Part shown: in pieces, positions 44,538-54,245 of the stretch
Numbering within the stretch: the stretch's first letter is position 1
Layout: every line of letters begins with the position of its first letter
NCBI RefSeq assembly: GCF_022836495.1
Contig: NZ_BQXM01000003.1
Span: forward strand, 65,843-129,842
Direction: 5' to 3'
Source: Desulforhabdus sp. TSK
GTDB taxonomy: Bacteria; Desulfobacterota; Syntrophobacteria; Syntrophobacterales; Syntrophobacteraceae
DNA: 64,000 nt
Program-made: the position numbers and the translations under genes
The notes under the pieces: model-generated
Told to the model about the DNA's origin: nothing
The model's database searches: none
Seen by the model: the letters and a program-made list of their open reading frames with translations, nothing else

Positions 44538-46614
44538 ATTTTTCCTCTTCCTTGCTGGCTTCTATAATTTTTTCCTGGAGCTGAGCCGGGACTTCTTCGT
44601 AATGGGAAAATTTCATGGTGAACATGCCGCGTCCCGCCGTCATGGAGCGAAGGTCAGGAGCATATTTAAGCACCTCGGACAGGGGAACGTTTGCTTTAAC
44701 GATTTGTTTCTTGCCCTTGCTTTCCATGCCGAGCACCCTGCCTCGCCTGGAGTTCAGATCTCCAATGATGTCCCCCATGCAATCGTCGGGGACAGTAATT
44801 TCCATGATGACAATGGGCTCCAGCAGCGTGGGCTTCGCTTCCATGATCGCCTTCTTGAAAGCCATGGAACCGGCGATCTTGAAAGCCATTTCAGAGGAAT
44901 CAACGGGATGGAAAGACCCGTCGACGAGATCGACCTTGAAATCCACAACGGGGTAGCCTGCCAGAGGTCCCTCGGGGAGAGCTTCGGCAATGCCTTTTTC
45001 AACGGCGGGAATGTACTGCTTGGGAATGACGCCGCCGACGATCTTGTCATAGAATTTGAAACCTTCACCTCGCGGCAGGGGCTCCATCTCGATCCAGCAA
45101 TCGCCATACTGGCCACGGCCTCCAGACTGCTTTTTGTATTTACCCTGGATGCGCGTTTTACCCTTGATCGTCTCTTTGTAAGTGACCTTGGGGAGCTTAA
45201 GGTTCACCTCCACCCCGAATTTCCTCTTCAGCTTGTCGATGGTCGCTTCTATATGAATCTCACCCATTCCCGAAAGGATCATCTCCTTGGTCTCTTCCTT
45301 CCGTTCGAGCTTCAGGGTCAGATCCTCTTCCAGCAATCGATAGAGAGAGGAGAAGATCTTCTCTTCATCACCTTTGCTCTTGGGTTCCACAGCGAGAGAA
45401 TAAATGGCGGGAGGCAGTTCGACGGGGGGAAATACGATGGGATCCTTTTCAGAGCAGAGCGTGTCCTGGGTCGTGGTTTCCTTGAGCTTTGCCACGGCAA
45501 CAATATCGCCGGGACCAGCCGATTGAATGGGCTCCTGGTTTTTCCCCTTCAACCGCAGCAATTGCCCAAACCGTTCCTTGCTGCTCTTGGTTGAATTCAA
45601 GACCGTGGAATCCGGGGTCAATGTGCCGGAAAAGACACGCAAAATAGAAAGCCGGCCGGCGTAGGGATCGCTGATCGTCTTGATGACGAGAGCGCTCAGT
45701 GGGGCGTTGGGGTCGGGTTGTCTCACGACTTCAGCATCCCCTTGAGAATTCAAGCCCTTCTTTTCGCCCTGATCCTGCGGAGAGGGGAAACACTCCACGA
45801 TCAAATCCATGAGAGGCTGAATGCCTATATTTGAAGCGCCGGACCCACACGTGATGGGAATCAGCTTTCCCGAGATGACAGCACCCCGCAGCCCGTTCTT
45901 CACCTCTTCCGCGCTCAGTTCACCCTCTTCCAGGTATTTTTCCAGAAGCTCATCACTGGACTCCGCTACCCGCTCGACCACTTCCTCCTTGTACTGAGCT
46001 ACCTGGTCCGCCAACTCGGGGGGCATATCCTTGACTTCGAACTGACCACTGTCCCCCTTGGTGTAGTAGTAGGCTTTGGCGTTGAGGATATCGACAACCC
46101 CCTGGCAATTTTCCGCTACGCCGATGGGAAGCTGAAGCGGCACGCAGGATTTTCCAAAATTGGCCTGGACATCCTGGATCGTTTTCTGAAAGTCTGCCCG
46201 TTCTTTGTCTATTTTGCTGACAAAAATGATGCGCGGCTGACCCATCTCGTCAGCAAACTCCCACACCTTTTCCGTTTGAACGCGAACCCCGTCGATGGCA
46301 TCCGTCAGGACCAGCACGGCATCGGCACCCTGCATGGAGGTTTTGGTCTCTGCAATGAAGTTGAAATCGCCCGGCGTGTCGATGACCGTCAGTTGATGCT
46401 TCTTCCAGTTCAGGGTATTGAAAGCCGTGCTGATGGTGATCTTTCGCTTCACCTCTTCGGGCTCATAATCCATGATGGATGTGCCCTCATCCGTCTTTCC
46501 GAGCCGAGTCGTCACTCCGGCATTGAACAGCATGGCCTCAGCCAAAGAGGTTTTGCCTGCACCACCATGGGAGATGATAGCGAAAGTTCGAACATTTTTT
46601 GTTTCATCTGTCAT
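44536..46614 (-). CDS. EF-G paralogue (EF-G-like translational GTPase)
   Basis: Protein of 692 residues with all EF-G domains. G motifs differ from canonical EF-G: P-loop HGGAGKTS (16-23) for AHIDAGKT, KRKITI for the ERGITI switch, DTPGDFNF for DTPGHVDF, and SKID for NKMD. These mark the EF-G-2-type paralogue, like Thermus TTHA1498. The catalytic His of DTPGH is Asp. AAGGAAGAG precedes the ATG. The canonical fusA must lie elsewhere. Its role may be in stress, recycling or a specialised step and is not shown by sequence. Confidence 0.9.
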   Translation of the reverse strand: MTDETKNVRTFAIISHGGAGKTSLAEAMLFNAGVTTRLGKTDEGTSIMDYEPEEVKRKITISTAFNTLNWKKHQLTVIDTPGDFNFIAETKTSMQGADAVLVLTDAIDGVRVQTEKVWEFADEMGQPRIIFVSKIDKERADFQKTIQDVQANFGKSCVPLQLPIGVAENCQGVVDILNAKAYYYTKGDSGQFEVKDMPPELADQVAQYKEEVVERVAESSDELLEKYLEEGELSAEEVKNGLRGAVISGKLIPITCGSGASNIGIQPLMDLIVECFPSPQDQGEKKGLNSQGDAEVVRQPDPNAPLSALVIKTISDPYAGRLSILRVFSGTLTPDSTVLNSTKSSKERFGQLLRLKGKNQEPIQSAGPGDIVAVAKLKETTTQDTLCSEKDPIVFPPVELPPAIYSLAVEPKSKGDEEKIFSSLYRLLEEDLTLKLERKEETKEMILSGMGEIHIEATIDKLKRKFGVEVNLKLPKVTYKETIKGKTRIQGKYKKQSGGRGQYGDCWIEMEPLPRGEGFKFYDKIVGGVIPKQYIPAVEKGIAEALPEGPLAGYPVVDFKVDLVDGSFHPVDSSEMAFKIAGSMAFKKAIMEAKPTLLEPIVIMEITVPDDCMGDIIGDLNSRRGRVLGMESKGKKQIVKANVPLSEVLKYAPDLRSMTAGRGMFTMKFSHYEEVPAQLQEKIIEASKEEEK

Positions 46615-47151
46615 GTCTCTTCCTTTCTCAGATCAATACGGCCCTTCTCGGCCGGGCTCACTACCGTTGACGACTCCTCAAGACAAAATCATTACACTGG
46701 AAACTCCACATCCGAAACCTGGATGATTCTCGCCTGTATGGCATGAATATGAGCAATTTAAGAAGCGGCAGAAGGTCTTCTGCCCGCTTTCTCCAGCCGA
46801 TCTTTTTCCCTATCCCTCTTTGGTTCAATATTTGGAAATCTCGGGAAAAATCAGTGTGAGAAAATAGGGCAAATTCCGATCTAAAGTCAAGTTAATTCCT
46901 GCCATTCCTTCCTTGCCGCCCTTCCAAGGAGACCTCTTACCGCTTACCGCGAAGAAGCTTTCAAAGGATCCCCTTGATGGTATTGCAAACAACTGCCATA
47001 CCTGCCACGATTCAGAATGACAAGAGCCGGGTGTCAAGAATGACATCCGGCTCTTGCTCGCCAAGAAACATTGGGGAAACAAATCCTGCCATTACATAGG
47101 CAATCGATTCAGAATCTCCTGCTCAAGATATTGACCCTTCTTCGCACGGGA
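46615..47151. other. Intergenic region between the EF-G paralogue and the secreted protease
   Basis: About 540 bases. The strong hairpin at 47021-47056 is described separately. The rest shows no supported gene and no sharp promoter. Confidence 0.5.
47021..47056. terminator. Strong hairpin downstream of the secreted protease
   Basis: CAAGAGCCGGGTGTCA 47021-47036 pairs with 47041-47056 over 16 bp, with one G-T pair and an AGAA loop. It is 95 bases past the protease stop on the minus strand. No T run, so termination may need another signal. Confidence 0.5.
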
Positions 47152-49287
47152 TCACTGGAGGGGCTGTTTAATTATGATATTAGAGTAAGCTGAGTTTCCA
47201 TAGGAATTGTACGATCTGACTCGATATCTATAAACTGAATACTTGCTCAGGCCCGTATTTGAAAACGTGTTGATATTGGGTCCAACCGTGGCGATTTGCC
47301 TGAAATATGTGCAGGTAGAACCTGTGCAACGTTCGATTTTAAAACCTGTCTCATTGTTGGAATTATCCGCCCATGAAAGATCGATCTGCGTGCTGGAAGA
47401 CGCCGCTGCACTTAAGCCAGTGGGAGCCACTGGACGGATTGCCGCAGGTGTCTCAGCGGTAGCCGTGTTTGAATAGTTGGAATTGCCACTCGAATTGTAG
47501 GCACGCACTCTGTAGGTATACGATGCCCCTCCCGCAAGCCCGGAATTATTGTAAGTCCTGACACCTGCCCCCAGCGTTGCGATTTGCGAAAAGGACGTAC
47601 ACCCAGATCCCTTACAACGCTCGATCTTGAATCCGCTCTCGTTGCTCGAATTATCTGTCCAGGAAAGATTAATCTGGGTGCTGGAAAAAGCCGTTGCACT
47701 CAAACCACTGGGAGCCGCAGGACCGGTCGGTACCGCGGGTGTCGCAGCGGTAGCCGCGTCTGAATATTTGGAGTTGCCACTCGAATTGTAGGCGCACACT
47801 CTGTAGGTATACGATGCCCCTCCTGCAAGCCCGGAATTGTTGTAAGTCTTGACACCTGCCCCCACCGTTGCGATTTGCGAAAAGGACGTACACCCAGATC
47901 CCGTACAGCGCTCAATCTTGAAACCACTCTCGTTGCTCGAATTATCCACCCAGGAAAGATTAATCTGGGTACTGGAAGAAGCCGTTGCACTCAAACCACT
48001 GGGAGCCGCAGGACCAGTCAGTACCGCTGGGGTCAAAGCGGTGGCAGTCTTTGAGTAGTCGGAATTGCCACCCGAATTGTAGGCACGCACTCTGTAGGTA
48101 TACGATTCCCCCCCCGCAAGGCCGGAATTGTTGTAAGTCTTGACACCCGCCCCCACCGTTGTGATTTGGGAAAAGGACGTACACCCAGATCCCGTACAGC
48201 GCTCAATCTTGAAACCACTCTCGTTGCTCGAATTATCCGTCCAGGAAAGATTAATCTGGGTACTGGAAAAGGCCGTTGCACTCAGGTCACTCGGAGCCGC
48301 CGGTGCAGCTGGAGGAGGGGTGGGTTGATAATAACCTTCATACGCTATGGTATAGAATCCAAAGTGTGTTAAACTTTTAAGTTCATTGTATGAAATTTTA
48401 AAATATCCTGCTTCTCCCCAACCGGTACCCCAGCTGTTTTTCACCAGAAAACATTGGGCACTATCATCATAACCCACGAGCAAAACAGCATGCCCCCCCT
48501 GATAGGTTCCTGAAGTATAGCTATAAATACCCTGGTGATAATAATAAAAGTCCTCATAGACATCCATAGTAGTGACCAGAGGTCCATAGGTAAATAGCGC
48601 ATCCTTAAGGATAGATACGGTTGGAGTAGTGTAAGTAACCCAATGCCAGCTCATTATCGCATCTGTACTCTTCTGCCAGTCAGAACACATATAGCCGCAG
48701 GAAGTATTGGCTGCAGTGTAATTGAAACAGTTTTCAGTAGGTAAGCCACTACCAGAAGCAGAGATATAGTTTGATGCACGGTCAATATACCCTCCATTGC
48801 AGCTTCCCGCACCACTGCACGATACGAGAGTCTGTTCGGCCAAATCCTTGTTGACGCCACCTGTGGCTATGGCTACTTGAGATTCGAGAGCAGCCGTTGT
48901 AGCAAAAGCCCAACAGCTTCCGCAAGCCTTCTGATCCTTCACTGGGGTGACATAATTCATTCCATTCGATCGCCAGTCAAAGCTCCCAACAGGGGCAGCC
49001 AAGGATATCGGCGCGGAAGCTGTAAGCAACTCCTCATCGTTCTGGGACTCTTGAGCAGTCGGTTTGATGAGGCCAACACGTTTTCTCTTTTGCTCCAGAG
49101 GCAATTTCGAAACGGATGTCTCTTCGGCAGACCATCGAGCCCGTTTACCTCCAATTGCCTTTCTTATCCGACCGAGTTCTCCTTCCTCAGCAAAACCTAA
49201 TGAACTGAAAATGAAGATAGAAAGAATGAAAAGTGCTACTGTACTAAACAAAAATTTTTGCCCTTTGACATCTCTCGGAAGAAGCAT
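47152..49287 (-). CDS. Secreted papain-like (C1A) cysteine protease with four fibronectin type III domains
   Basis: Protein of 711 residues from ATG 49287 with AAGGAG six bases upstream. Two earlier in-frame starts are weaker. Signal peptide (about 11-33), a propeptide-like stretch, then a papain domain with catalytic Cys125 (CGSCWAFA), His in GGHAVLLVGYD and Asn in VKNSWGTGWGE. Four FN3 domains follow a Pro-rich linker, each with NLSWxDNSSNESGFKIER and SYTYRVRAYN-like blocks. It ends without an anchor. It should act outside the cell or in the periplasm. Three of the FN3 units are almost identical in DNA. Confidence 0.92.
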   Translation of the reverse strand: MLLPRDVKGQKFLFSTVALFILSIFIFSSLGFAEEGELGRIRKAIGGKRARWSAEETSVSKLPLEQKRKRVGLIKPTAQESQNDEELLTASAPISLAAPVGSFDWRSNGMNYVTPVKDQKACGSCWAFATTAALESQVAIATGGVNKDLAEQTLVSCSGAGSCNGGYIDRASNYISASGSGLPTENCFNYTAANTSCGYMCSDWQKSTDAIMSWHWVTYTTPTVSILKDALFTYGPLVTTMDVYEDFYYYHQGIYSYTSGTYQGGHAVLLVGYDDSAQCFLVKNSWGTGWGEAGYFKISYNELKSLTHFGFYTIAYEGYYQPTPPPAAPAAPSDLSATAFSSTQINLSWTDNSSNESGFKIERCTGSGCTSFSQITTVGAGVKTYNNSGLAGGESYTYRVRAYNSGGNSDYSKTATALTPAVLTGPAAPSGLSATASSSTQINLSWVDNSSNESGFKIERCTGSGCTSFSQIATVGAGVKTYNNSGLAGGASYTYRVCAYNSSGNSKYSDAATAATPAVPTGPAAPSGLSATAFSSTQINLSWTDNSSNESGFKIERCKGSGCTSFSQIATLGAGVRTYNNSGLAGGASYTYRVRAYNSSGNSNYSNTATAETPAAIRPVAPTGLSAAASSSTQIDLSWADNSNNETGFKIERCTGSTCTYFRQIATVGPNINTFSNTGLSKYSVYRYRVRSYNSYGNSAYSNIIIKQPLQ
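47400..48290 (-). repeat. Tandem ~291-bp coding repeats (FN3 units)
   Basis: Three consecutive copies with a period of about 291 bases (97 codons) are nearly identical, for example around 47680, 47970 and 48260. A fourth, diverged unit lies at about 47155-47400. Such high identity suggests recent duplication or gene conversion and makes copy number likely to vary between strains. Confidence 0.85.
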
Positions 49288-50175
49288 TTGGTTCTCCTTT
49301 TTGTGAAGATATTTCATAGCCTCCAATGTTAGCGTCCAGCAGGACTTTCCATCATTGACAATTTTTCAGAATGTCTCCAATTTTAGGGCGTCCAAAAAAG
49401 ACCGGAATCGCCCAGATTCTTTACCCGGTTTTTGGTCTGTCGGAATTTCCGGGAAAATAGCCGCCACATCTTGACTCAGGAGGCTTTCGCCGGGTCCAAA
49501 AACCGGGAAACGGCCGAAAGCCGATTTGGACGCCCTACTCCAATTTGTGCGGAGCTCATAAAATTGTTGCAGAATTTTTGTCTTCAAACTCTAGGCAGCA
49601 GATACTCTTACTCTAGAAAAACGTTTTCTTCATTTCGTTTCTAAAATTTCCAAAATGAGATTGAATTATTAAAGATTCTAGATAAATTTGTGTCAGCAAA
49701 AAGTATACCCCCTTATGAAATGCAAAGAATCACTCGCAGGGGCTAGAGAAATCGCTGCCAACGGATTTGAAATAAATTACGGAATTAAATCAATAAAATC
49801 AAAATCGAAATTCCGCCTAACACAAGAGAGATACTTGAAAATGACAAATAGCTGGGATCTCATCGTGATTCCAACACGATCCCCGTTTACGATTCAAAAA
49901 GGGACATACTCAGGCACTGGCTGGGAGTGGTAATGGAGCTCCATAAGTGCAATAATACAATTCATCCAAATGAAAATCTGAACTGTGGAGATTATTGGCT
50001 CTTTTCTCATTGATTTTTTTCCCTTGTATGTTAGTTAGCTGACTTTTTTGTGAGAATATTTTTCATCTATGTCTTCTAGATCCTGCTAGCTATCTAAATA
50101 TGTTAAAGAAATAGAATTGAAGTCTTAAGGGCGGGTGAACCACGATGCGACGCTGGATAGATTTAAGGCAATGGT
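49288..50175. other. Long AT-rich intergenic region before xerC
   Basis: About 890 bases, visibly richer in A/T than the flanking genes from about 49550 on. It contains the nested inverted repeat at 49384-49537. An open frame at 49688-49933 has no ribosome site or recognisable motif and is not called. Confidence 0.5.
49384..49537. repeat. MITE-like element with nested inverted repeats
   Basis: Outer arms TAGGGCGTCCAAA at 49384-49396 and 49525-49537 are exact reverse complements. Inner arms CCCGGTTTTTGG 49424-49435 and 49496-49507 are also exact. The 154-base unit codes for nothing. Terminal inverted repeats plus an internal palindrome fit a small non-autonomous element or a degraded hairpin element. 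No clear target-site duplication was seen. Confidence 0.5.
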
Positions 50176-51105
50176 ATGTGGGCAGAATGTAGAGAACGCT
50201 TTCTCTCTCATCTGCGCTACGAGCGGGGCCTGAGTGAAGAAACCCTTCGCGCCTACGCGGGCGACCTGGCCCAGTTGCAGGAGTATTATGCTGCGAATAC
50301 GGGAGAGAAGGATGTCGATCTTGACTCGGTGACATCGGAATTCATTCGGGGTTTCTTAGCGTCTCTGCACAAGCGTCTTGAAAAGACGAGCCAGGCGCGG
50401 AAACTTTCTACCCTGCGGACATTTTTCCACTACCTCAATGACAATGGGTTGTATGATAAGAACCCTACGGAATGGATCTCCGCCCCCAAAACGACACGGA
50501 AGATCCCTTCCTTCATGGGAGTGGACGACGTGTTCCACTTTCTGGACGCCCTGCGGCAGGCTGCCGTCGCCAAAGGAAGCTCCTGGAGGCGCTGTCGCAA
50601 CTGGGCGCTTTTCGAATCTCTTTACTCGACGGGGATACGCGTTGGAGAGCTCGTCAACCTGGATGAAATGGATGTGTCTTTTGAACGGGGCATGGTCAGA
50701 GTCGTGGGAAAGGGATCGAAAGAACGGATTGTCCCCATTGGGAAAAAGGCCCTGGATTCCATAGCGACTTATCAGAAGTCCCTCCAGAGCCAGTTTCCGG
50801 CATCACGCCTGCGGGATCGTCCGCTCTTCCGCAATGCCCGGGGAGGGAGACTCTCGGCTCGCTCCGTCCATCGTATCCTCCTAGTGGAAATGAAGCGGTG
50901 CGGCCTCTGGCAGCATTTGAGTCCTCACGGGCTGAGGCACACCTTTGCCACGCATCTTCTCAATGCCGGCGCAGACCTTCGAGCCATCCAGGAAATGCTT
51001 GGACATTCTTCACTCTCCACAACTCAGCGTTACACGCACGTGCACATGGACCAGCTCATGAAGACTTACGACAGCGCGCACCCTCGCAGCCGAAAGCCAA
51101 AATGA
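50176..51105 (+). CDS. xerC: Tyrosine recombinase XerC
   Basis: Protein of 309 residues. The N-terminal SAM-like core-binding domain (about 1-90) and the catalytic domain with Arg155, Lys182, His251, Arg254, His277 and nucleophile Tyr286. Resolves chromosome dimers at dif with XerD. AAGG lies seven bases before ATG 50176. It heads the xerC-hslV-hslU run seen in many proteobacteria. That context separates it from phage integrases. Confidence 0.93.
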   Translation: MWAECRERFLSHLRYERGLSEETLRAYAGDLAQLQEYYAANTGEKDVDLDSVTSEFIRGFLASLHKRLEKTSQARKLSTLRTFFHYLNDNGLYDKNPTEWISAPKTTRKIPSFMGVDDVFHFLDALRQAAVAKGSSWRRCRNWALFESLYSTGIRVGELVNLDEMDVSFERGMVRVVGKGSKERIVPIGKKALDSIATYQKSLQSQFPASRLRDRPLFRNARGGRLSARSVHRILLVEMKRCGLWQHLSPHGLRHTFATHLLNAGADLRAIQEMLGHSSLSTTQRYTHVHMDQLMKTYDSAHPRSRKPK

Positions 51106-51254
51106 TGATGCTGCCGGCAGACAGGGTTTGCTGACTTTGGCCGACGGATCCAGGCACAAAATGAACCTTCAAAGGGAGGCCGTGGGATTTCCGGAATCAG
51201 CTCGACCAAGCCTTCTGTCACACTATAACTTCACGAAAGGAGACCGATTTCATC

Positions 51255-51794
51255 ATGGCTGAATCCATCATGCACGGGACAACGATTCTTGCCATCCGAA
51301 GGAATGGACAGGTGGTGATCGCCGGAGACGGCCAGGTGACTCTGGGCGACACGGTCATGAAGCACCGGGCACGAAAAGTTCGAAAGATGTATAATGATAA
51401 AATTCTTACAGGGTTTGCCGGAGCTACCGCCGACGCGTTTACTCTTTTTGAAAAGCTCGAGGGTAAGCTCGAGCAATACAATGGCAACCTGAAACGGGCG
51501 GCCGTGGAACTGGCCAAGGACTGGCGGATGGACCGAGCCCTTCGGCGCCTGGAAGCCCTTTTGATCGCCGCAGACCTCAACGACTGTTTTATCCTGAGCG
51601 GAACCGGAGACGTCATCGAGCCCGACGATGGTCTGGCGGCGGTGGGGTCGGGAGCGCCTTACGCGCTGGCGGCCGCACGGGCACTGACCTTGCACACGAC
51701 GCTGCCCGTACGTCAGATCGCTGAAGAAGCCATGAAAATTGCGGCGTCCATCTGTATCTACACCAACACGGAATTTACCCTGGAGGAGCTCTAG
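51255..51794 (+). CDS. hslV: ATP-dependent protease subunit HslV
   Basis: Protein of 179 residues. Short propeptide and catalytic Thr9 (MHG-TTILA), the N-terminus of the mature enzyme. GDGQVTLG and KHRARKVRK are family motifs. Forms a dodecamer that degrades proteins unfolded by HslU, encoded 4 bases after its stop. AAGGAG at 51236 is 12 bases before ATG. Confidence 0.96.
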   Translation: MAESIMHGTTILAIRRNGQVVIAGDGQVTLGDTVMKHRARKVRKMYNDKILTGFAGATADAFTLFEKLEGKLEQYNGNLKRAAVELAKDWRMDRALRRLEALLIAADLNDCFILSGTGDVIEPDDGLAAVGSGAPYALAAARALTLHTTLPVRQIAEEAMKIAASICIYTNTEFTLEEL

Positions 51795-51798
51795 TCCG

Positions 51799-53175
51799 AT
51801 GCAACAACCCCTGACACCTGCGGAAATCGTGCGAGAACTGGACAAATACATCATAGGCCAACGGGATGCCAAGCGCATGGTGGCCATCGCTCTCCGGAAC
51901 CGCTGGCGGCGTCAGCAGGTACCGGAGCATTTGAGGGACGAGATTGCCCCCAAGAACATCATCATGATCGGCCCCACAGGAGTCGGGAAAACAGAGATCG
52001 CTCGCCGTCTCGCGCGGTTGGCCCAGTCCCCCTTTCTCAAAATCGAGGCGAGTAAATTTACAGAAGTGGGATATGTTGGCCGCGATGTGGAATCCATGAT
52101 TCGGGACCTCATGGAACTGGCCGTCAGTATGGTGCGCACCGAAGAGATGGAGGCGGTCAAAATGCGGGCGGAGGAGATCACCGAAGAAAAACTCCTGGAT
52201 ATTCTCCTGCCCCCCAAGAGACAGGCTGAATCGCGGGAGTCGGCATCCGATCAGACGGAAAATCTCAGAGCAGCATTGGAAGAATCCGAACAAGCCGATT
52301 CCACCCGGGAAAAGCTCAGAAAGCTCCTGAGGAAAGGGGCCCTGGACGACCGCTATGTCGACCTGGAAGTCCCAGACCGCAATGTACCCATGGTGGAAAT
52401 ATTCGCGGGAGCCGGCATGGAGGACATGGACTACAACTTCCGGGAAATGCTCGGTTCCATGATGCCCCGACGGACCAAGAGGCGGAAAGTCAAAATTCCC
52501 GAAGCGCGTGAGATTCTCGTTCAGGACGAATCCCAGCGTCTGATCGATATGGACAAGGTCATCAAGTCCGCCGTCGAGCGCGTGGAGCATTCCGGCATCA
52601 TCTTTCTGGACGAAATCGATAAAATCGCAGGCCGTGAATCCACCAAGGGCCCTGACGTTTCACGCGAGGGCGTGCAGCGCGATCTTCTGCCCATCGTGGA
52701 AGGGTCCACCGTGACCACCAAATACGGCATGGTGAAAACCGACCACATCCTCTTCATTGCCTCGGGAGCGTTCCACATTTCCAAGCCTTCGGACCTGATC
52801 CCCGAGCTTCAGGGAAGGTTCCCCATCCGCGTGGAACTGCAGTCCCTTACGAAGGAGGACTTTCTGCGCATTCTGAAGGAGCCCGAGAACGCCTTGATCG
52901 TTCAATACGAATCGCTCCTGGCGACAGAAGAAGTAAAGCTCGTTTTCCATGAGGACGCCATCGAGGAGATCGCCTCCATCGCCTACCAGGTCAACAGCAG
53001 GACGGAAAACATTGGAGCGCGGCGTCTGCACACGATCATGGAGAAGCTTCTGTCGGAAATTTCCTTCAATGCCCCCGACCTCAAGGGACAGGAAATTCCC
53101 ATCACCAGCGCGTACGTCCGGGAAACCCTGCAGGAAATCGTTAAAGACGAAGATCTGAGCCGATACATTCTCTAA
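51799..53175 (+). CDS. hslU: HslU unfoldase (ClpX family ATPase)
   Basis: Protein of 458 residues from ATG 51799, GGAGGAG being 11 bases upstream. Walker [10 protein letters not shown], Walker B FLDEIDK, pore loop GYVGRD, a long I-domain (about 120-230) and the C-terminal SRYIL that docks in HslV. Unfolds substrates with ATP and feeds them to HslV. Confidence 0.96.
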   Translation: MQQPLTPAEIVRELDKYIIGQRDAKRMVAIALRNRWRRQQVPEHLRDEIAPKNIIMIGPTGVGKTEIARRLARLAQSPFLKIEASKFTEVGYVGRDVESMIRDLMELAVSMVRTEEMEAVKMRAEEITEEKLLDILLPPKRQAESRESASDQTENLRAALEESEQADSTREKLRKLLRKGALDDRYVDLEVPDRNVPMVEIFAGAGMEDMDYNFREMLGSMMPRRTKRRKVKIPEAREILVQDESQRLIDMDKVIKSAVERVEHSGIIFLDEIDKIAGRESTKGPDVSREGVQRDLLPIVEGSTVTTKYGMVKTDHILFIASGAFHISKPSDLIPELQGRFPIRVELQSLTKEDFLRILKEPENALIVQYESLLATEEVKLVFHEDAIEEIASIAYQVNSRTENIGARRLHTIMEKLLSEISFNAPDLKGQEIPITSAYVRETLQEIVKDEDLSRYIL

Positions 53176-53237
53176 CCGGCAGGAGCAGGCGGCTTGACCC
53201 GGCCGCAGCGTTCTACGGTATTTTCAAGAGGTGGCGT

Positions 53238-54140
53238 ATGATGGAAAAAGCGAATATTTTAATCGAAGCACTCCCCTATATCCGCCGTTTCTACCAGGAA
53301 ACGGTGGTGATCAAATACGGCGGCCACGCCATGGTGGCTGAAGATCTGAAAGAGTCCTTCGCCAAGGACATCGTGCTCATGAAGCATATTGGAATCAATC
53401 CCGTGGTCGTCCATGGCGGTGGGCCTCAGATCGCCCAGATGCTGGAGCGCATCGGCAAGCAGAGCGACTTCTGCGGTGGGATGCGTGTGACCGATCCCGA
53501 TACCATGGACGTCGTGGAGATGGTCCTGGCGGGAAAGATCAACAAAGACATCGTTTCCATGGTGAATCGGCACGGAGGACGCGCCATCGGGCTCAGCGGC
53601 AAGGATGCAAAGCTTATCGAAGCACGCAAGCTTCACGTGTTTCGCTATCAGGGGGATGACAGGCCGCCCGAGATCATCGACATCGGAATGGTGGGCGAAG
53701 TGCAGCGCATCAATGTGGAAATCATCCAGGCCCTCGAAAGAAGCAACATCATTCCCATCATTGCCCCCGTGGGGGTGGGGGAGCACGGCGAGACGTACAA
53801 TATCAATGCGGACCTGGTGGCCGGCCATATCGCGGGAGCTTTGAAGGCCAAGAAGCTGATCCTCATGACGGATGTTGAAGGAGTCCTCGACAAAGAAGGA
53901 CGACTCATTCCCAGCATGACCCTGGCGGAAGCCGCTGATGCCCTCCAGGACGAGACCCTGAAAGGCGGCATGATCCCCAAAGTCCAGTGCTCCATGGATG
54001 CGGTGCAGGCAGGGGTCAAGAAAGTGCATATCGTGGACGGGCGCATTCCCCATGCGGTGCTCCTTGAAATGTTTACGGACGCGGGCATCGGCACCGAGAT
54101 TTTCAAAAAGCGCCCCAAAGAAAAGAAATCATATGAGTGA
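53238..54140 (+). CDS. argB: Acetylglutamate kinase
   Basis: Protein of 300 residues of the amino-acid kinase fold. [10 protein letters not shown] (phosphate-binding Lys), VHGGGPQI, and [12 protein letters not shown]. Phosphorylates N-acetylglutamate in the acetylated arginine pathway. The N-terminal helix [14 protein letters not shown] is typical of the hexameric, arginine-inhibited form. GAGGTGG precedes the ATG. First of the arg genes here. argC and argJ are not in the window. Confidence 0.96.
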   Translation: MMEKANILIEALPYIRRFYQETVVIKYGGHAMVAEDLKESFAKDIVLMKHIGINPVVVHGGGPQIAQMLERIGKQSDFCGGMRVTDPDTMDVVEMVLAGKINKDIVSMVNRHGGRAIGLSGKDAKLIEARKLHVFRYQGDDRPPEIIDIGMVGEVQRINVEIIQALERSNIIPIIAPVGVGEHGETYNINADLVAGHIAGALKAKKLILMTDVEGVLDKEGRLIPSMTLAEAADALQDETLKGGMIPKVQCSMDAVQAGVKKVHIVDGRIPHAVLLEMFTDAGIGTEIFKKRPKEKKSYE

Positions 54141-54245
54141 AGCATGAGCACTCCATAGCATAACGGAATGAAAGCCATGGACGACGCTCCCGGTTCCGGT
54201 TCGGTGCCGGTGTGCGTTTGTGGTGAAGGACCAAGGAGCAATTTG

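Noticed and set aside
47400-48290. CRISPR array
   Set aside because: The repeats are about 291 bases, contiguous and in frame as FN3 domains. No short repeat-spacer pattern.
49688-49933. Small gene in the gap before xerC
   Set aside because: No ribosome site, low complexity, no recognisable motif and AT-rich composition unlike the neighbouring genes.
50176-51105. Phage integrase
   Set aside because: The full XerC catalytic set, its place before hslVU and the absence of phage genes or att repeats argue for a housekeeping recombinase.
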